Source of the DNA: DSBG01 sp049975365
Lineage (GTDB): Bacteria; Desulfobacterota; Desulfomonilia; UBA1062
Direction: 5' to 3'
DNA: 26,964 bases
Assembly (NCBI GenBank): GCA_049975365.1
Contig: JBNGDS010000044.1
Coordinates: 1 to 26,964 of the forward strand
Below the pieces are notes generated by a model. It searched no databases and had not been told where the DNA came from. It was given only the letters and a program-made list of their open reading frames with translations. The position numbers were made by a program, and so were the translations under genes. Of this stretch, positions 1-8,045 are shown one piece after another; position 1 is the first letter of the stretch, and the number at the start of each line of letters is the position of its first letter.

Positions 1-825
1 GTTGTCCACCATGTCATCGCGCATCTCTTTCAGAAATGCCAGCACCTCGCGCATGCCATGATACGTCTCCAGGAGATCCTCGAGGAGGACGTCCAGCGTA
101 TACGCAGCCACATCCCTGTCGAGCTTTTCCACCATCTCGCCAGTTTTCTTCTCCAGGGCCGTGATCTGGCGGCCTGCCTTCTTGAGCTGCTCCTGGAGCC
201 GTTTCTGCTTTCTGGTGATGGAATTCCTGGTCTTCGTATCCAGGGCCATGAAATCTTCTTCAGACAAGGGCTTCCCGTCGATGACCGGGATTGTCGCCAG
301 GCCCATCGGTGTCGGCTGGATGAGCATCCCTCTCTTCTGGGCTTCTTCGTTCAGTTTTGTGAACATCTCTTCGCGCTGCTGCTGAAATTTCTTGACCGTG
401 TTGTTCCTCCTGGCTGCATACTCCTCGCTCTCGAAGGTCTTGAGGATTTCCTTGCGCGCTGCGGTGACGAAATCATCCACGTCTTTCTTGAAAGCCCTTC
501 CTTTTCCTGCTGGCAGGGGTATGGCCTTTGGGCGGTAGCTGTCCTTAAAGTTGTTCACGTAGCACATATCGGGCGGGATGGGCCTGTTCCGTGCTATGTC
601 CTCGAGGTATTTCCTCAGTGCTGTCTTCCGGCCGGAACCTGCCGGGCCGGCAACATAGATGTTGAATCCTTTTTCCTTGATGCGAAGACCGAATTCCAGA
701 GCCTTGAGGGCACGAACCTGACCGAGAATTGTCTGCAGGGGTTCTGCATCGACACTGCTCGTACAGCCCAGGACATCCGGATCGCACATACACCGCAATC
801 GTTCAATGGATAGTGTGCCAGCCAC
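1..825 (-). CDS. Lon-like AAA+ protease (LonC/YcbZ type), N-terminal part, cut by left edge
   Basis: This is the first 275 codons of an ATP-dependent protease-like protein; the C-terminal catalytic half lies beyond the left edge. I chose the GTG at 825 because a strong GGAGGTGAG ribosome site sits just upstream and no ATG fits. The P-loop is GPAGSGRKT at residues 60-68, with Arg where most P-loops have Lys, which I recall as a trait of this Lon subfamily. Residues around 110-275 are charged and helical, with coiled-coil stretches, matching the long insertion in LonC/YcbZ-like AAA_32 proteins. The family degrades or remodels damaged cytoplasmic proteins. It appears to be transcribed alone: a terminator at 1078-1116 separates it from the upstream gene and a promoter candidate lies at 846-873. 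The Ser-Lys protease dyad cannot be checked here. Confidence 0.85.
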   Translation of the reverse strand, partial: MAGTLSIERLRCMCDPDVLGCTSSVDAEPLQTILGQVRALKALEFGLRIKEKGFNIYVAGPAGSGRKTALRKYLEDIARNRPIPPDMCYVNNFKDSYRPKAIPLPAGKGRAFKKDVDDFVTAARKEILKTFESEEYAARRNNTVKKFQQQREEMFTKLNEEAQKRGMLIQPTPMGLATIPVIDGKPLSEEDFMALDTKTRNSITRKQKRLQEQLKKAGRQITALEKKTGEMVEKLDRDVAAYTLDVLLEDLLETYHGMREVLAFLKEMRDDMVDN

Positions 826-845
826 GTATCTCACCTCCAATAAAA

Positions 846-873
846 AAGATATCTCTGCGAGCCTGTTTTTCAA
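846..873 (-). promoter_or_regulatory. Sigma70-like promoter candidate for the Lon-like gene
   Basis: On the minus strand a TTGAAA box (868-873) and a TATCTT box (846-851) are separated by 16 bases. Transcription would start near 838, leaving a very short leader that is almost only the ribosome site. The match is read by eye and not experimentally supported. The boxes do not match a sigma32 -10 element, so a heat-shock promoter is not shown. Confidence 0.4.
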
Positions 874-875
874 TC

Positions 876-893
876 GAGAGGTTCGAAACTCTC
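876..893. promoter_or_regulatory. 18-bp palindrome (GAGAGGTTCGAAACTCTC), operator-like
   Basis: This is an 18-base palindrome with one mismatched pair, centred on TTCGAA. It sits directly upstream of the putative -35 box of the Lon-like gene, a position where an activator or repressor dimer could bind. Its regulator is unknown. Confidence 0.35.
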
Positions 894-1077
894 AAGAGCC
901 TTCTGGTCTTGAAGAAGAGCTCGATCCAGAGTACAGCCTCCTCCTCATCCAGAATTCAATGCTGAACAGGGCCCCAGTATACACAGAACAATCATGGGGG
1001 TGCAACGAATTTAGGAATTTCACCAGACCTTATGCAGCAGTGCATGGTGCGTTCGAATGCTGAGCTCCTACATGAAA

Positions 1078-1116
1078 AGACGACACGTCTCCAGAAATCC
1101 TGGAGACGTGTCGTTC
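1078..1116 (-). terminator. Rho-independent terminator after the HAD/FAM151 gene
   Basis: A perfect 14-base stem (1081-1094 pairing with 1100-1113, loop 1095-1099) can be extended by one A-T and one G-T pair. It is followed on the minus strand by TCTTTTC. It begins 22 bases after the stop codon of the 1136-2614 gene. Confidence 0.85.
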
Positions 1117-1135
1117 AAAAGGGGGCAAGGAGGGA

Positions 1136-2614
1136 TTACAGGTTCCCGGCAATGGACTCCATATAAACACTCTGCTGATCATACTCCTCATCGTTTCTCC
1201 CATGATAGAACCACTTGGGGAAATTGAAGTCGGAGGTCAGTGAAGTTGGAAGGAGCAGCACTGCCTGGAGAAATGCTTCGAGATCAGGTACATTGTAGAT
1301 ATTCACGTCGTACCCCATGTGCTGCAGCTTGATGATGAATTTCCTGCTTTCTGCCGACTTCCAGTTAACGGAAAACCTGTCGATTCCCCACTGGTGGAAC
1401 ATTTCGAGGCTTCGATATGCGTTGCGCGGGGAGATCCGCAGAAGGGTTCTGAGGAAATCCACAGGGGTCTGGAGAATCGCGTGGGGAAATTCCTTTCTGA
1501 TCAGGTGTACCATCGCCCTGTTCATCTTATCGACACTGGCGCTGATCCAGATTTCATGAGAGTCTATACCGATTTTTTTCAAGGTCGGGATCACGTACGG
1601 GAAGAGTCCGGGATCCTTGATATCAAGCTTTACCCCTCTGTGGGCATGCTTCAAGATATCCAGATATTCCTCGAGCCTGACCGGCTCCTCCCCACTGACA
1701 TACGGCTGGTCGAGAAAGCTCCTCCTGCGCAGGATCACCCTGTTGATACCCAGGTCGAAGCGAACGTGGAGCTCTGCAACGTGCACGTTTGACGTGAGAA
1801 ACTGCCTGAGGATGGATTCCTCGTTCACCCCATGCCAGACAAACTGGACATGCTGTGGAAGGGCGTGCTCGGAGATCAGTTCCGTGAGGTCATAGTGGAA
1901 TCCGACAGCAGCATCCTCCGGGGGGTTCGTTGCGGCAGATTCAAAGATGGTGTGTGCATGAAGGAGAAGAATATTGCTGTCTCTGAAATTAAGGGCAATC
2001 ACGCTGAGATTCTCCGGTTCATTATCGACGACTGCAACAACGCGGAATCCCTGTGCCTCGAAATAGTGTACCCCTTTCACTTTCCCTGTGAGTATACCGT
2101 CACCGTCATTCATGAAGAGCAGGTCAGAATCGAATGTCACCCGATGTTCAGCCCCGAGCATGTTGAGGGCTCTCAGAGTATCCTCGCGAAGATGTTCTGG
2201 TCTTCCGGTATTCAGTCCGACATAGGTGTTCGGCTGGATCTGGAACCACCGGATGACGTCGAGCACTCCATGGAACGGCCGATGAGACTCGAACAGTGCA
2301 TCAGCACTCCAGAAATTCTCGGAATACCATGAAAGAATTTTGGCTTTCGTGGATTCTGGTATTCCACGCTGATCCAGAAGGGTATCGATAGAGTTCTCAT
2401 GAATGGATATATCCTCTGGCCTCAAATGTGTGAAAAAGCCCGTATTATGCCTCTTGTCGAAGGTGTGCAGAACATGAAGGGTAAGATACCGCATATCCAG
2501 GATCGTGCCGTCGACATCGAAGACGATCATGCATTTCTCCTCGGGATGCTGCTCTCTCTCGTGTTCATAATGGTGTGCAAGCTTCCTCATCCAATTGCTT
2601 TGATGCCCCCGCAT
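1136..2614 (-). CDS. HAD phosphatase-like domain fused to a FAM151/menorin-like domain
   Basis: A 492-residue two-domain protein. Residues about 28-225 are HAD-like: DVDGT at 33-37 supplies both motif I aspartates, N135/T136 lie in motif II, GKVKG is near 177-181, and VVDNEPEN gives motif III Asp197. Residues about 255-475 resemble FAM151/menorin (DUF2181), a relative of glycerophosphodiester phosphodiesterases: WHGVN at 260-264, an acidic AELH at 280-283, GVKLDIK at 327-333 and a late TSDFNFP. The HAD half probably hydrolyses a phosphate ester; the role of the second half in bacteria is unknown. The ATG at 2614 has a GAGGAGGA ribosome site. The 61-residue frame at 2664-2849 lies 49 bases upstream and may be co-transcribed. 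The HAD call is firm; the FAM151 call rests on motif memory. Confidence 0.8.
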   Translation of the reverse strand: MRGHQSNWMRKLAHHYEHEREQHPEEKCMIVFDVDGTILDMRYLTLHVLHTFDKRHNTGFFTHLRPEDISIHENSIDTLLDQRGIPESTKAKILSWYSENFWSADALFESHRPFHGVLDVIRWFQIQPNTYVGLNTGRPEHLREDTLRALNMLGAEHRVTFDSDLLFMNDGDGILTGKVKGVHYFEAQGFRVVAVVDNEPENLSVIALNFRDSNILLLHAHTIFESAATNPPEDAAVGFHYDLTELISEHALPQHVQFVWHGVNEESILRQFLTSNVHVAELHVRFDLGINRVILRRRSFLDQPYVSGEEPVRLEEYLDILKHAHRGVKLDIKDPGLFPYVIPTLKKIGIDSHEIWISASVDKMNRAMVHLIRKEFPHAILQTPVDFLRTLLRISPRNAYRSLEMFHQWGIDRFSVNWKSAESRKFIIKLQHMGYDVNIYNVPDLEAFLQAVLLLPTSLTSDFNFPKWFYHGRNDEEYDQQSVYMESIAGNL

Positions 2615-2663
2615 TGTATCCTCCTCTTTTCGTGTCTTCGTTTTCTCCCGATCCCCTGCGTTT

Positions 2664-2849
2664 TCACCTGCCTACGGCGCGAACAATGGCCCTTTGTGCC
2701 CTCTGCTGGATAGGAAGAACAGACCTCAGTACTCTTGTCAGGGGCGAGCTGTAGCGATACGTTTTCCGAGTCTGAAACACCACCATTACGTTCGTGAACA
2801 GGTTCTCAAACGTATACCCGAATTGCTTCCGTCCATGATCTCTGTTCAT
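2664..2849 (-). CDS. Small basic protein of unknown function (61 aa)
   Basis: I do not recognise this protein. The ATG at 2849 follows a very good ribosome site (AGGAGGGAGAA), which is the main reason to accept it. It is rich in Arg, has a central hydrophobic/aromatic stretch (LFTNVMVVFQT) too short and polar to be a clear membrane segment, and ends in a basic helix-like tail. It lies 49 bases upstream of the HAD/FAM151 gene on the same strand, so the two could form an operon. It has no cysteine pairs and no signal peptide. Confidence 0.5.
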   Translation of the reverse strand: MNRDHGRKQFGYTFENLFTNVMVVFQTRKTYRYSSPLTRVLRSVLPIQQRAQRAIVRAVGR

Positions 2850-2922
2850 TTCTCCCTCCTTCTCAGGAGTGGACAATACAGTGGCTGTGTTAAATCAAAA
2901 TGAAAAGTCAATGAATTTTCAG

Positions 2923-2988
2923 TGAAATCTGAAAAAAAGAGTACCCCAGTACGCATGGGATTCAGCTTGCCGGTGAATTCAGATTTCA
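2923..2988. repeat. Spaced inverted repeat, 11-bp arms
   Basis: TGAAATCTGAA at 2923-2933 is the exact reverse complement of TTCAGATTTCA at 2978-2988, with 44 bases between. It lies in the AT-rich gap between the ABC importer operon and the small gene at 2664-2849. It could be a pair of binding half-sites or a weak RNA structure. Confidence 0.3.
2931..2952 (-). terminator. Possible weak terminator of the ABC importer operon
   Basis: On the minus strand a short GTAC-TGGG-GTAC hairpin (2941-2952) is followed by TCTTTTTTT. It lies about 145 bases after the last permease gene. The T tract is good but the stem is only four pairs, so confidence is low. Confidence 0.3.
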
Positions 2989-3097
2989 GCATGAGTGCTC
3001 TGAAAAGCATCCCGTAGGTCGATCCTTCTGAAGAGACGCAGGTCCCCTATCAGAATGCCATGAGTTCACCGTGATCACCTCAAAAGGATACCGGGGA

Positions 3098-4081
3098 TCA
3101 CTCTGTCTTGTACTGCCTTCCCAGGGCACTCGGGGCTGCACCGGTAAGGGTCGTCAGCAATGCCCTGATAATGGGCCTGTCTTCCGACCATCTCAAGACA
3201 GACTCTCTCTGGGCAAACGAAATGATCGCGAGAATGAAGATCATGAGCGGGAACGGGGCGACCTGGAAGACCTGGGCCGGAATACTCGGCATCCAGCCCT
3301 GGAAATAGATGCTCATGACCTGGAGAAACGAAAAAAGATAGGCTCCGAGGGCTGCCTTGAGGGGATTCCAGCCCCCGAAGATGACCAGCGCAAGCGCAAT
3401 CCACCCGGTGCCCTCAGCTCCCTGGGGCTGTCCCCATCCCGGTTTGATGCAGAGAGAAAATGTTGCGCCCGCAAGGCCTACCAGGAGACCGCCGCAGACT
3501 GCATAGAGCATCTGGACTCTCTTCGGATTGATTCCCCGGGCATAGGATGCTTCCGGGTGCTCACCCACAGACCTGAGACACAGTCCGTGCGGTGTCCGGT
3601 ATATGTACCACCAGGATAACGCGATCAGAATGAGACTGAGGTACACCGGGATACTGTGCCTGAACAGAATCTCTCCGAGAAACGGTATACTCTCAAGAAG
3701 AGGAACAGGCTGAGGGCCGACCTGAGGACCCTGGACCCGGGAGTATGGGCTCCCGATGAAGTACGCGAGATCCCTGGCCATGAGTGTCAGGACAAACCCG
3801 ACTGCAACCTGCGATTGCCTGAGATAGATACTGAAAAAGGCGACCGTGGCTGCAACGAGACCCCCTACTGCAGACCCGACCAGAAACCCTGCGATGGCAC
3901 TGCCTGTCTTCAGGGCAATCACGAATCCCGCCATGGCACTGAGCAGGATCGACCCGTCGAGGGAAAGATTGATGATGCCGGACTTCTCCGTTATGGTCTC
4001 CCCCAGTGTTGCGAGGAGAATGGGAGCAGCACCTGCAATCACGCTTGCCAGGAGTATACCGATGTGGATCTCGCCCATCAT
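3098..4081 (-). CDS. ABC transporter permease, BMP/nucleoside-type importer (second permease)
   Basis: A 327-residue inner-membrane permease of the BPD_transp_2 family, the partner class of BMP-family binding proteins (YufQ/NupQ-like). It is strongly hydrophobic with about eight to ten membrane segments. The N-terminal GAAPILLATLGETITEKSGIINLSLDG region and the later GEHPEASYARGINPKRVQ loop are typical of this family; the loop contacts the ATPase. Its ATG at 4081 overlaps the stop of the previous permease by four bases (ATGA), so translation is probably coupled. The C-terminal about 30 residues are polar and cytoplasmic. The transported substrate is not evident; family members take up nucleosides, but other ligands are possible. 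Confidence 0.9.
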   Translation of the reverse strand: MMGEIHIGILLASVIAGAAPILLATLGETITEKSGIINLSLDGSILLSAMAGFVIALKTGSAIAGFLVGSAVGGLVAATVAFFSIYLRQSQVAVGFVLTLMARDLAYFIGSPYSRVQGPQVGPQPVPLLESIPFLGEILFRHSIPVYLSLILIALSWWYIYRTPHGLCLRSVGEHPEASYARGINPKRVQMLYAVCGGLLVGLAGATFSLCIKPGWGQPQGAEGTGWIALALVIFGGWNPLKAALGAYLFSFLQVMSIYFQGWMPSIPAQVFQVAPFPLMIFILAIISFAQRESVLRWSEDRPIIRALLTTLTGAAPSALGRQYKTE

Positions 4082-5160
4082 TCCCCCCCTGTTCGCGATT
4101 CGCGTATCCGTGTCCTGAGATAGTGTACCCCCAGCGCGGTGAGCACCAGCGTCCCCTGGATCACGCCGCTCAAGGAGGAATCAAGATGCAGCATCATGGG
4201 CAACTGGATGCTTCCAACATTCAGGCAGGCGAAGAAGAATGCCACCAGCGGGGCGATCCAGACATTGAAGTTGGCAAGCATGACGACAAGGAGGGAGAGG
4301 TAGCCATAGTTGCTCGATATAGCAGGAATGAGGCGGTGGTACACCCCGGTGACCTGCATGCTGCCGGCAAGGCCTGCGAACGATCCGGCGAGGATCATGG
4401 CAAGCAGCATGTACCTTCCCGGCCTCAATCCGAAGAGGTAGGAAGCCTGGGCATTATTTCCTATGGCCTTCAGCCGGAGACCGACACTCGTGTACCTGAG
4501 CATCCACGCGGTGATTCCAAGGGCTCCGAGTGCAAGCCCAATTCCCACTGGGGAGATTCTCAATGATTCGAGATATGGAAGCCACAATGCCCGGTCAAAT
4601 GTCTCCGTTCCGCTCATGGATGCGATGCCTGCCCTCTTCCACGGCCCGAAAATCAGCCACAGTACCAGTCCCTGGGCCACGAAGTTGAGCCCAAGGCCGG
4701 CAAAGATCTCGTGCACACCCGCTTTCGTCCTCAGGTACCCTGCTCCCAGGGCCCAGAGAGACCCGCCGATCATCCCGGCGACAAAGGAGAAGAAGAGAAC
4801 CAGCAAGGGATACCCGGCCCCGTCACCCATTCTCATCAGTGCTGTGGTACAAATCGCCCCCATGACCACCTGCCCTTCCACCCCGATGTTCCACAGCCCG
4901 ATCCTGAAGGTGAAGAGCAGGCCACAGGAACAGAGTACCAAGGGGATCCAGGCCTTTATCACATGGGTGAATTTGACCCAGGACCCAAGAGATCCCTTGA
5001 ATATGTGGTAGTAGGATGCAAGGGGTGGTGCGCCAGCTATGACCAGCACCATGGTGGTGAATGCCAGGACAAGGGTGATGGCGATCAGAGACTCAAGACC
5101 ATACTCCACGAGAACCAGCTTGTCTCTTGATGGGGCCGTGTCTCTTTCTGTATCTTTCAT
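4078..5160 (-). CDS. ABC transporter permease, BMP/nucleoside-type importer (first permease)
   Basis: A 360-residue membrane permease of the BPD_transp_2 family (YufP/NupP-like). The reading frame stays open to 5448, but the ATG at 5160 is preferred: it has an AGGTGAG ribosome site and the longer form would run into the ATPase gene. Residues 1-20 are polar, followed by about eight to ten membrane helices. FRIGLWNIGVEGQVVMGA is the family hallmark in the N-terminal half, and the AIGNNAQASYLFGLRPGRY loop is the likely coupling segment. It should form the translocation pore as a heterodimer with the downstream permease. It lies 19 bases after the ATPase stop. Confidence 0.9.
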   Translation of the reverse strand: MKDTERDTAPSRDKLVLVEYGLESLIAITLVLAFTTMVLVIAGAPPLASYYHIFKGSLGSWVKFTHVIKAWIPLVLCSCGLLFTFRIGLWNIGVEGQVVMGAICTTALMRMGDGAGYPLLVLFFSFVAGMIGGSLWALGAGYLRTKAGVHEIFAGLGLNFVAQGLVLWLIFGPWKRAGIASMSGTETFDRALWLPYLESLRISPVGIGLALGALGITAWMLRYTSVGLRLKAIGNNAQASYLFGLRPGRYMLLAMILAGSFAGLAGSMQVTGVYHRLIPAISSNYGYLSLLVVMLANFNVWIAPLVAFFFACLNVGSIQLPMMLHLDSSLSGVIQGTLVLTALGVHYLRTRIRESRTGGE

Positions 5161-5179
5161 GGTCTCACCTGGTGCCCGA

Positions 5180-6640
5180 TCAAAGAGTGCCGGCAATTGC
5201 CCTGCCGAGTTCCATGGCACTGGTCTGACGTGTGAGCACGTCCTTGATGATCCGTCCCTCAAAGAACACGAGCACCCGGTCTGCAGCCAGGAGAATCTCG
5301 TCGAGTTCGGAAGAGGAGAAAACAATAGCCGCGCCCTGTTCACAGTACAGATCGAGGTGATCCCACACCCAGTGCACCGATTCCAGGTCGAGCCCCCTGG
5401 TGGGATTTTCCAGGAGGAGTAGTCTCGGTCTCTCGGGTAGAAATGCAAGCAGGAGTCTCTGCTGGTTCCCCCCGGAGAGCGATTCCACTGCTGATTCGGG
5501 CATACCTGTCACCTGGAACCGAGATATCCTGTTCACTGCTATCTGGTGCGCTTGTTGCCAGTCCACGAGAAACGCGTGTCCGTACTGCTGGAGGGCACAG
5601 TGTTCGGTGATGCTCAGTCCGCGAATGAGCCCCTCCTCCAACCTGGATGCTGGAAGGAATGCAATACCCGAATCCTTGAATGCATGATAGTCGAGACCAG
5701 CCATGTTCCTGCCTTTGAACCGGATGGTCCCCTTTTTCGGTTGAATAAGTCCTGCAGCGACACGCAGAAGCACCCCCTGCCCGCTCCCTTCCAGGCCTGC
5801 AAGCCCTATGACTTCACCCTTGCGAACCTGGAAAGAACACTCCGAAAGACCTGTCCTGCCGCCCGATGCAGACACATGTTCGAGAACGAGGACCGTGTCT
5901 GCAGGCGGTCTGTGTCTTCTCAGAGTGACATCGGGCGGTGCACCGAACATCCAGCTCAGGAGAGCAGAGGTGTCGAACGGCTTGTCCATGGTACCTGTCA
6001 CACTGCCGTCTTTCAGCACGGTTACCGCATCGCACAGGGCATTCACGTCTTCCAGTTTGTGGGAGACCAGGATCACGCTCTTCCCTTCTGAGGCGAGCTT
6101 TTTCAGGGCAGTGAACAGGACGTCTTTCTGGGTGCTCGAAATCCCGGTTGTGGGTTCATCGAGAATGAGGACCCTGATACCCAGGGAGAGCAGCCGGATA
6201 ATCTCCAGCTGCTGCCTCTCTCCGATGGTGAGGAGCCGAAGCGGGGTATCAGGCCGCAGAGAAAAGTTGAATTCACGGGCAAGAGATACGAACTGCTGAC
6301 GAAATTTGTCTGTCTCATCGGCAATGCCTGAGACTTGCCCGATCATGAAATTATCAAGAACAGTGAGGACCGGGAAGTCCATGGGATCCTGGTAGAGCAT
6401 GCCGATACCAAGGGACGATGCTTCATCAGGACTGGTGTAGTTGACTTCTTTCCCCTCGATGAGAATCCGACCCTTTGTTTTTGGAATGTATCCGGCCAGG
6501 ATCTTCATGAGCGTACTCTTACCGGCACCGTTCTCCCCCAGGATTCCGTGAATCCAGCCCGGTTTTACTACGAGATCGATACCGCAGTTCGCCCGTGTCT
6601 TCCCGAAATACTTGTGAATATCCTGGAGCTCGAGCGCCAT
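5180..6640 (-). CDS. ABC transporter double ATPase, BMP/nucleoside-type importer
   Basis: A 486-residue protein with two fused ABC ATPase domains, as in sugar and nucleoside importers (MglA/YufO-like). NBD1 has Walker A GENGAGKST at 35-43, a TIGERQQ signature near 138-144 and Walker B LILDEPT with Asp161/Glu162. NBD2 has a degenerate Walker A (GLEGSGQG, about 282-289) without the P-loop Lys, a good LSGGNQQ signature at 388-394, and LLLLENPTRGLD where the catalytic Glu is replaced by Asn412. One degenerate site is normal for this family. It energises uptake by the two downstream permeases. It is separated from the binding-protein gene by 111 bases holding a terminator-like hairpin (6680-6724), so its expression is probably lower than that of the binding protein. 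Confidence 0.93.
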   Translation of the reverse strand: MALELQDIHKYFGKTRANCGIDLVVKPGWIHGILGENGAGKSTLMKILAGYIPKTKGRILIEGKEVNYTSPDEASSLGIGMLYQDPMDFPVLTVLDNFMIGQVSGIADETDKFRQQFVSLAREFNFSLRPDTPLRLLTIGERQQLEIIRLLSLGIRVLILDEPTTGISSTQKDVLFTALKKLASEGKSVILVSHKLEDVNALCDAVTVLKDGSVTGTMDKPFDTSALLSWMFGAPPDVTLRRHRPPADTVLVLEHVSASGGRTGLSECSFQVRKGEVIGLAGLEGSGQGVLLRVAAGLIQPKKGTIRFKGRNMAGLDYHAFKDSGIAFLPASRLEEGLIRGLSITEHCALQQYGHAFLVDWQQAHQIAVNRISRFQVTGMPESAVESLSGGNQQRLLLAFLPERPRLLLLENPTRGLDLESVHWVWDHLDLYCEQGAAIVFSSSELDEILLAADRVLVFFEGRIIKDVLTRQTSAMELGRAIAGTL

Positions 6641-6679
6641 GTCTTCCCCGTAATCAACGATATGCGTCTATTCCTACCA

Positions 6680-6724
6680 CAAAAAGAAATGGTGCAGAAT
6701 GCCGTTCTCCCGCATTCTGCACCA
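6680..6724 (-). terminator. Intercistronic terminator/attenuator between binding protein and ATPase
   Basis: A perfect 13-base stem (6690-6702 pairing with 6712-6724, loop 6703-6711) is followed on the minus strand by TTTCTTTTTG. It starts 27 bases after the binding-protein stop codon and precedes the ATPase gene. Partial read-through would give more binding protein than transporter, and the hairpin would also protect the upstream mRNA 3' end. Confidence 0.8.
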
Positions 6725-6751
6725 CTGAAGCGTTTTTGGAGTACAGGGTTT

Positions 6752-7945
6752 CTACTTGGCGCTGCTTTGCCCGAGCATACCCTGCAGGAGCTGCTCCATG
6801 TACCAGATCTGCTGGTCTGTGGCGGTTTCTCCCGCTTTCAGGAACGCTGTGCCGTCCTGATAGTTCAGCGGCCCTGTGAACAGCTTGACTTTCCCTGATC
6901 CAAGGTCGGCAATGAATGTGTCGAGGGCTTGTGCTGCAGGCTCCGGGAGAGCATCACCCTGTATGAACCCCACGGTAGTTGTGTCCAGATTGTTGATGTC
7001 CTTCCAGTCCGGCCCCAGCCAGATCCACTCGGACTTCCAGTCTCCTGCCATGGACTTTTTTACGATGTTTACATATTCCGGACCCCAGTTGAAGTACGGA
7101 ACACCCAGGCACACGTTCGATGCACCTTGGCACGCGCCTATGTAATCATAGGGGATTGCCCATGCCTTCTTGCCTTCCTGCACCTTCTGTTTTGCGACCA
7201 CGACAGCTTCGGTGGTGTCTATCCCCGACACAACGACATCAAACCCGCTGTTGAAGAAATTCTGGGCGACCTGGGTCGGATCGGCGGTCACTCCTGGAAT
7301 GTTGAACCAGAACCCGATCCAGGTAACCTGGAAGGTCAGATCCTTGGGGTCCTTTTTCAGCACGTTTTCCCATGCATACCGGGCACCGAGATAACAGGAG
7401 GAGGCCAGCCTCCTGGTTTCTTCGTTGATGAGCGGTCCGAGGTAGCCGATCTTCCCTGTCCTGGTGGTCATGGCGGCAGCGAACCCTGCCATCATCTTGC
7501 CGTATTCCATCCTGCCGAAGACATTCATGAGATTGCCCGGAGCCTTCCTGGTCAGCACGTCATCCCCTGACACGTGGACGAAGTGCGTTTCCGGGTGCTG
7601 GATAGCCGCCTCCCGGATACCATCTTTCATGTCGTCCGAGTTTGCGATGATGAGCCGTGCACCCTTCTCCACCATGTCATCGACAAGCTGGGGGATGGTG
7701 ATGCCTGGCCTGTCTGCAGGATTTACCTTGTCGATGTAGATCATCTTCGTTCCGGGAAGGGTTTTCTGAACGTACTCTCCTCCTTCGTAGTGTGCCTGGG
7801 AATAGCCATGGTCGTTGTACGGCCCCACCAGGAGCAGACCGAACACGAAGGGCTTGTCCGCTGCCATCGGGGCTGACGGCATCACGAATGCCAGGGAACA
7901 TCCAAACAGCACCAATACGACAGAAATCAAGGAAATCTTTCGCAT
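6752..7945 (-). CDS. BMP-family ABC transporter substrate-binding protein
   Basis: A 397-residue periplasmic binding protein of the BMP (basic membrane protein/PnrA) family. The N-terminus (MRKISLISVVLVLFGCSLAF) is a signal peptide. A cysteine at 16 follows LFG, but Phe at -2 makes a poor lipobox, so cleavage near PMAA-DKP around residue 29 is an alternative. The mature part begins KPFVFGLLLVGPYNDHGYSQAHYEGGEY, the typical first strand and loop of the family (usually G..nD.gfn.....G). Later parts match the usual two-lobed layout, including GTKMIYIDKV, ARLIIANSDD and GKIGYLGPL. It captures the ligand for the importer encoded downstream. Homologues bind purine nucleosides or, less often, autoinducers or other small molecules; the ligand here is unknown. 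Confidence 0.9.
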   Translation of the reverse strand: MRKISLISVVLVLFGCSLAFVMPSAPMAADKPFVFGLLLVGPYNDHGYSQAHYEGGEYVQKTLPGTKMIYIDKVNPADRPGITIPQLVDDMVEKGARLIIANSDDMKDGIREAAIQHPETHFVHVSGDDVLTRKAPGNLMNVFGRMEYGKMMAGFAAAMTTRTGKIGYLGPLINEETRRLASSCYLGARYAWENVLKKDPKDLTFQVTWIGFWFNIPGVTADPTQVAQNFFNSGFDVVVSGIDTTEAVVVAKQKVQEGKKAWAIPYDYIGACQGASNVCLGVPYFNWGPEYVNIVKKSMAGDWKSEWIWLGPDWKDINNLDTTTVGFIQGDALPEPAAQALDTFIADLGSGKVKLFTGPLNYQDGTAFLKAGETATDQQIWYMEQLLQGMLGQSSAK

Positions 7946-8017
7946 AGAACTCCTCCATCAGTGAACGTATCAAGCCTGAATAGATCAGCCACCCAGGCTC
8001 ACCCGTATACCTGACAC

Positions 8018-8045
8018 TCTAAAGAGAAAACGAAGATCCGGTCAA
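8018..8045 (-). promoter_or_regulatory. Weak promoter candidate for the BMP importer operon
   Basis: On the minus strand TTGACC (8040-8045) and TTTAGA (8018-8023) are spaced by 16 bases, about 75 bases upstream of the binding-protein start. The -35 box is good and the -10 box poor. Just upstream (8058-8069) is a short inverted repeat ACATG-CA-CATGT that could be an operator. Confidence 0.3.

Larger units (their letters stand above)
826..1135. other. Intergenic region between the Lon-like gene and the HAD/FAM151 gene
   Basis: These 310 bases hold the Lon-like promoter candidate (846-873), the palindrome (876-893) and the terminator of the upstream gene (1078-1116). In the roughly 180 bases between the palindrome and the terminator I see no convincing gene, RNA or repeat. 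Plus-strand frames are open there but lack ribosome sites and recognisable protein content. Confidence 0.6.

Noticed and set aside
58..813. 251-codon open frame on the plus strand
   Set aside because: It is the antisense shadow of the Lon-like gene, whose minus-strand product has a P-loop and a good ribosome site.
5161..5448. N-terminal extension of the first permease to 5448
   Set aside because: It would overlap the ATPase gene by over 250 bases and has no membrane-protein character; ATG 5160 has a ribosome site and the proper family N-terminus.
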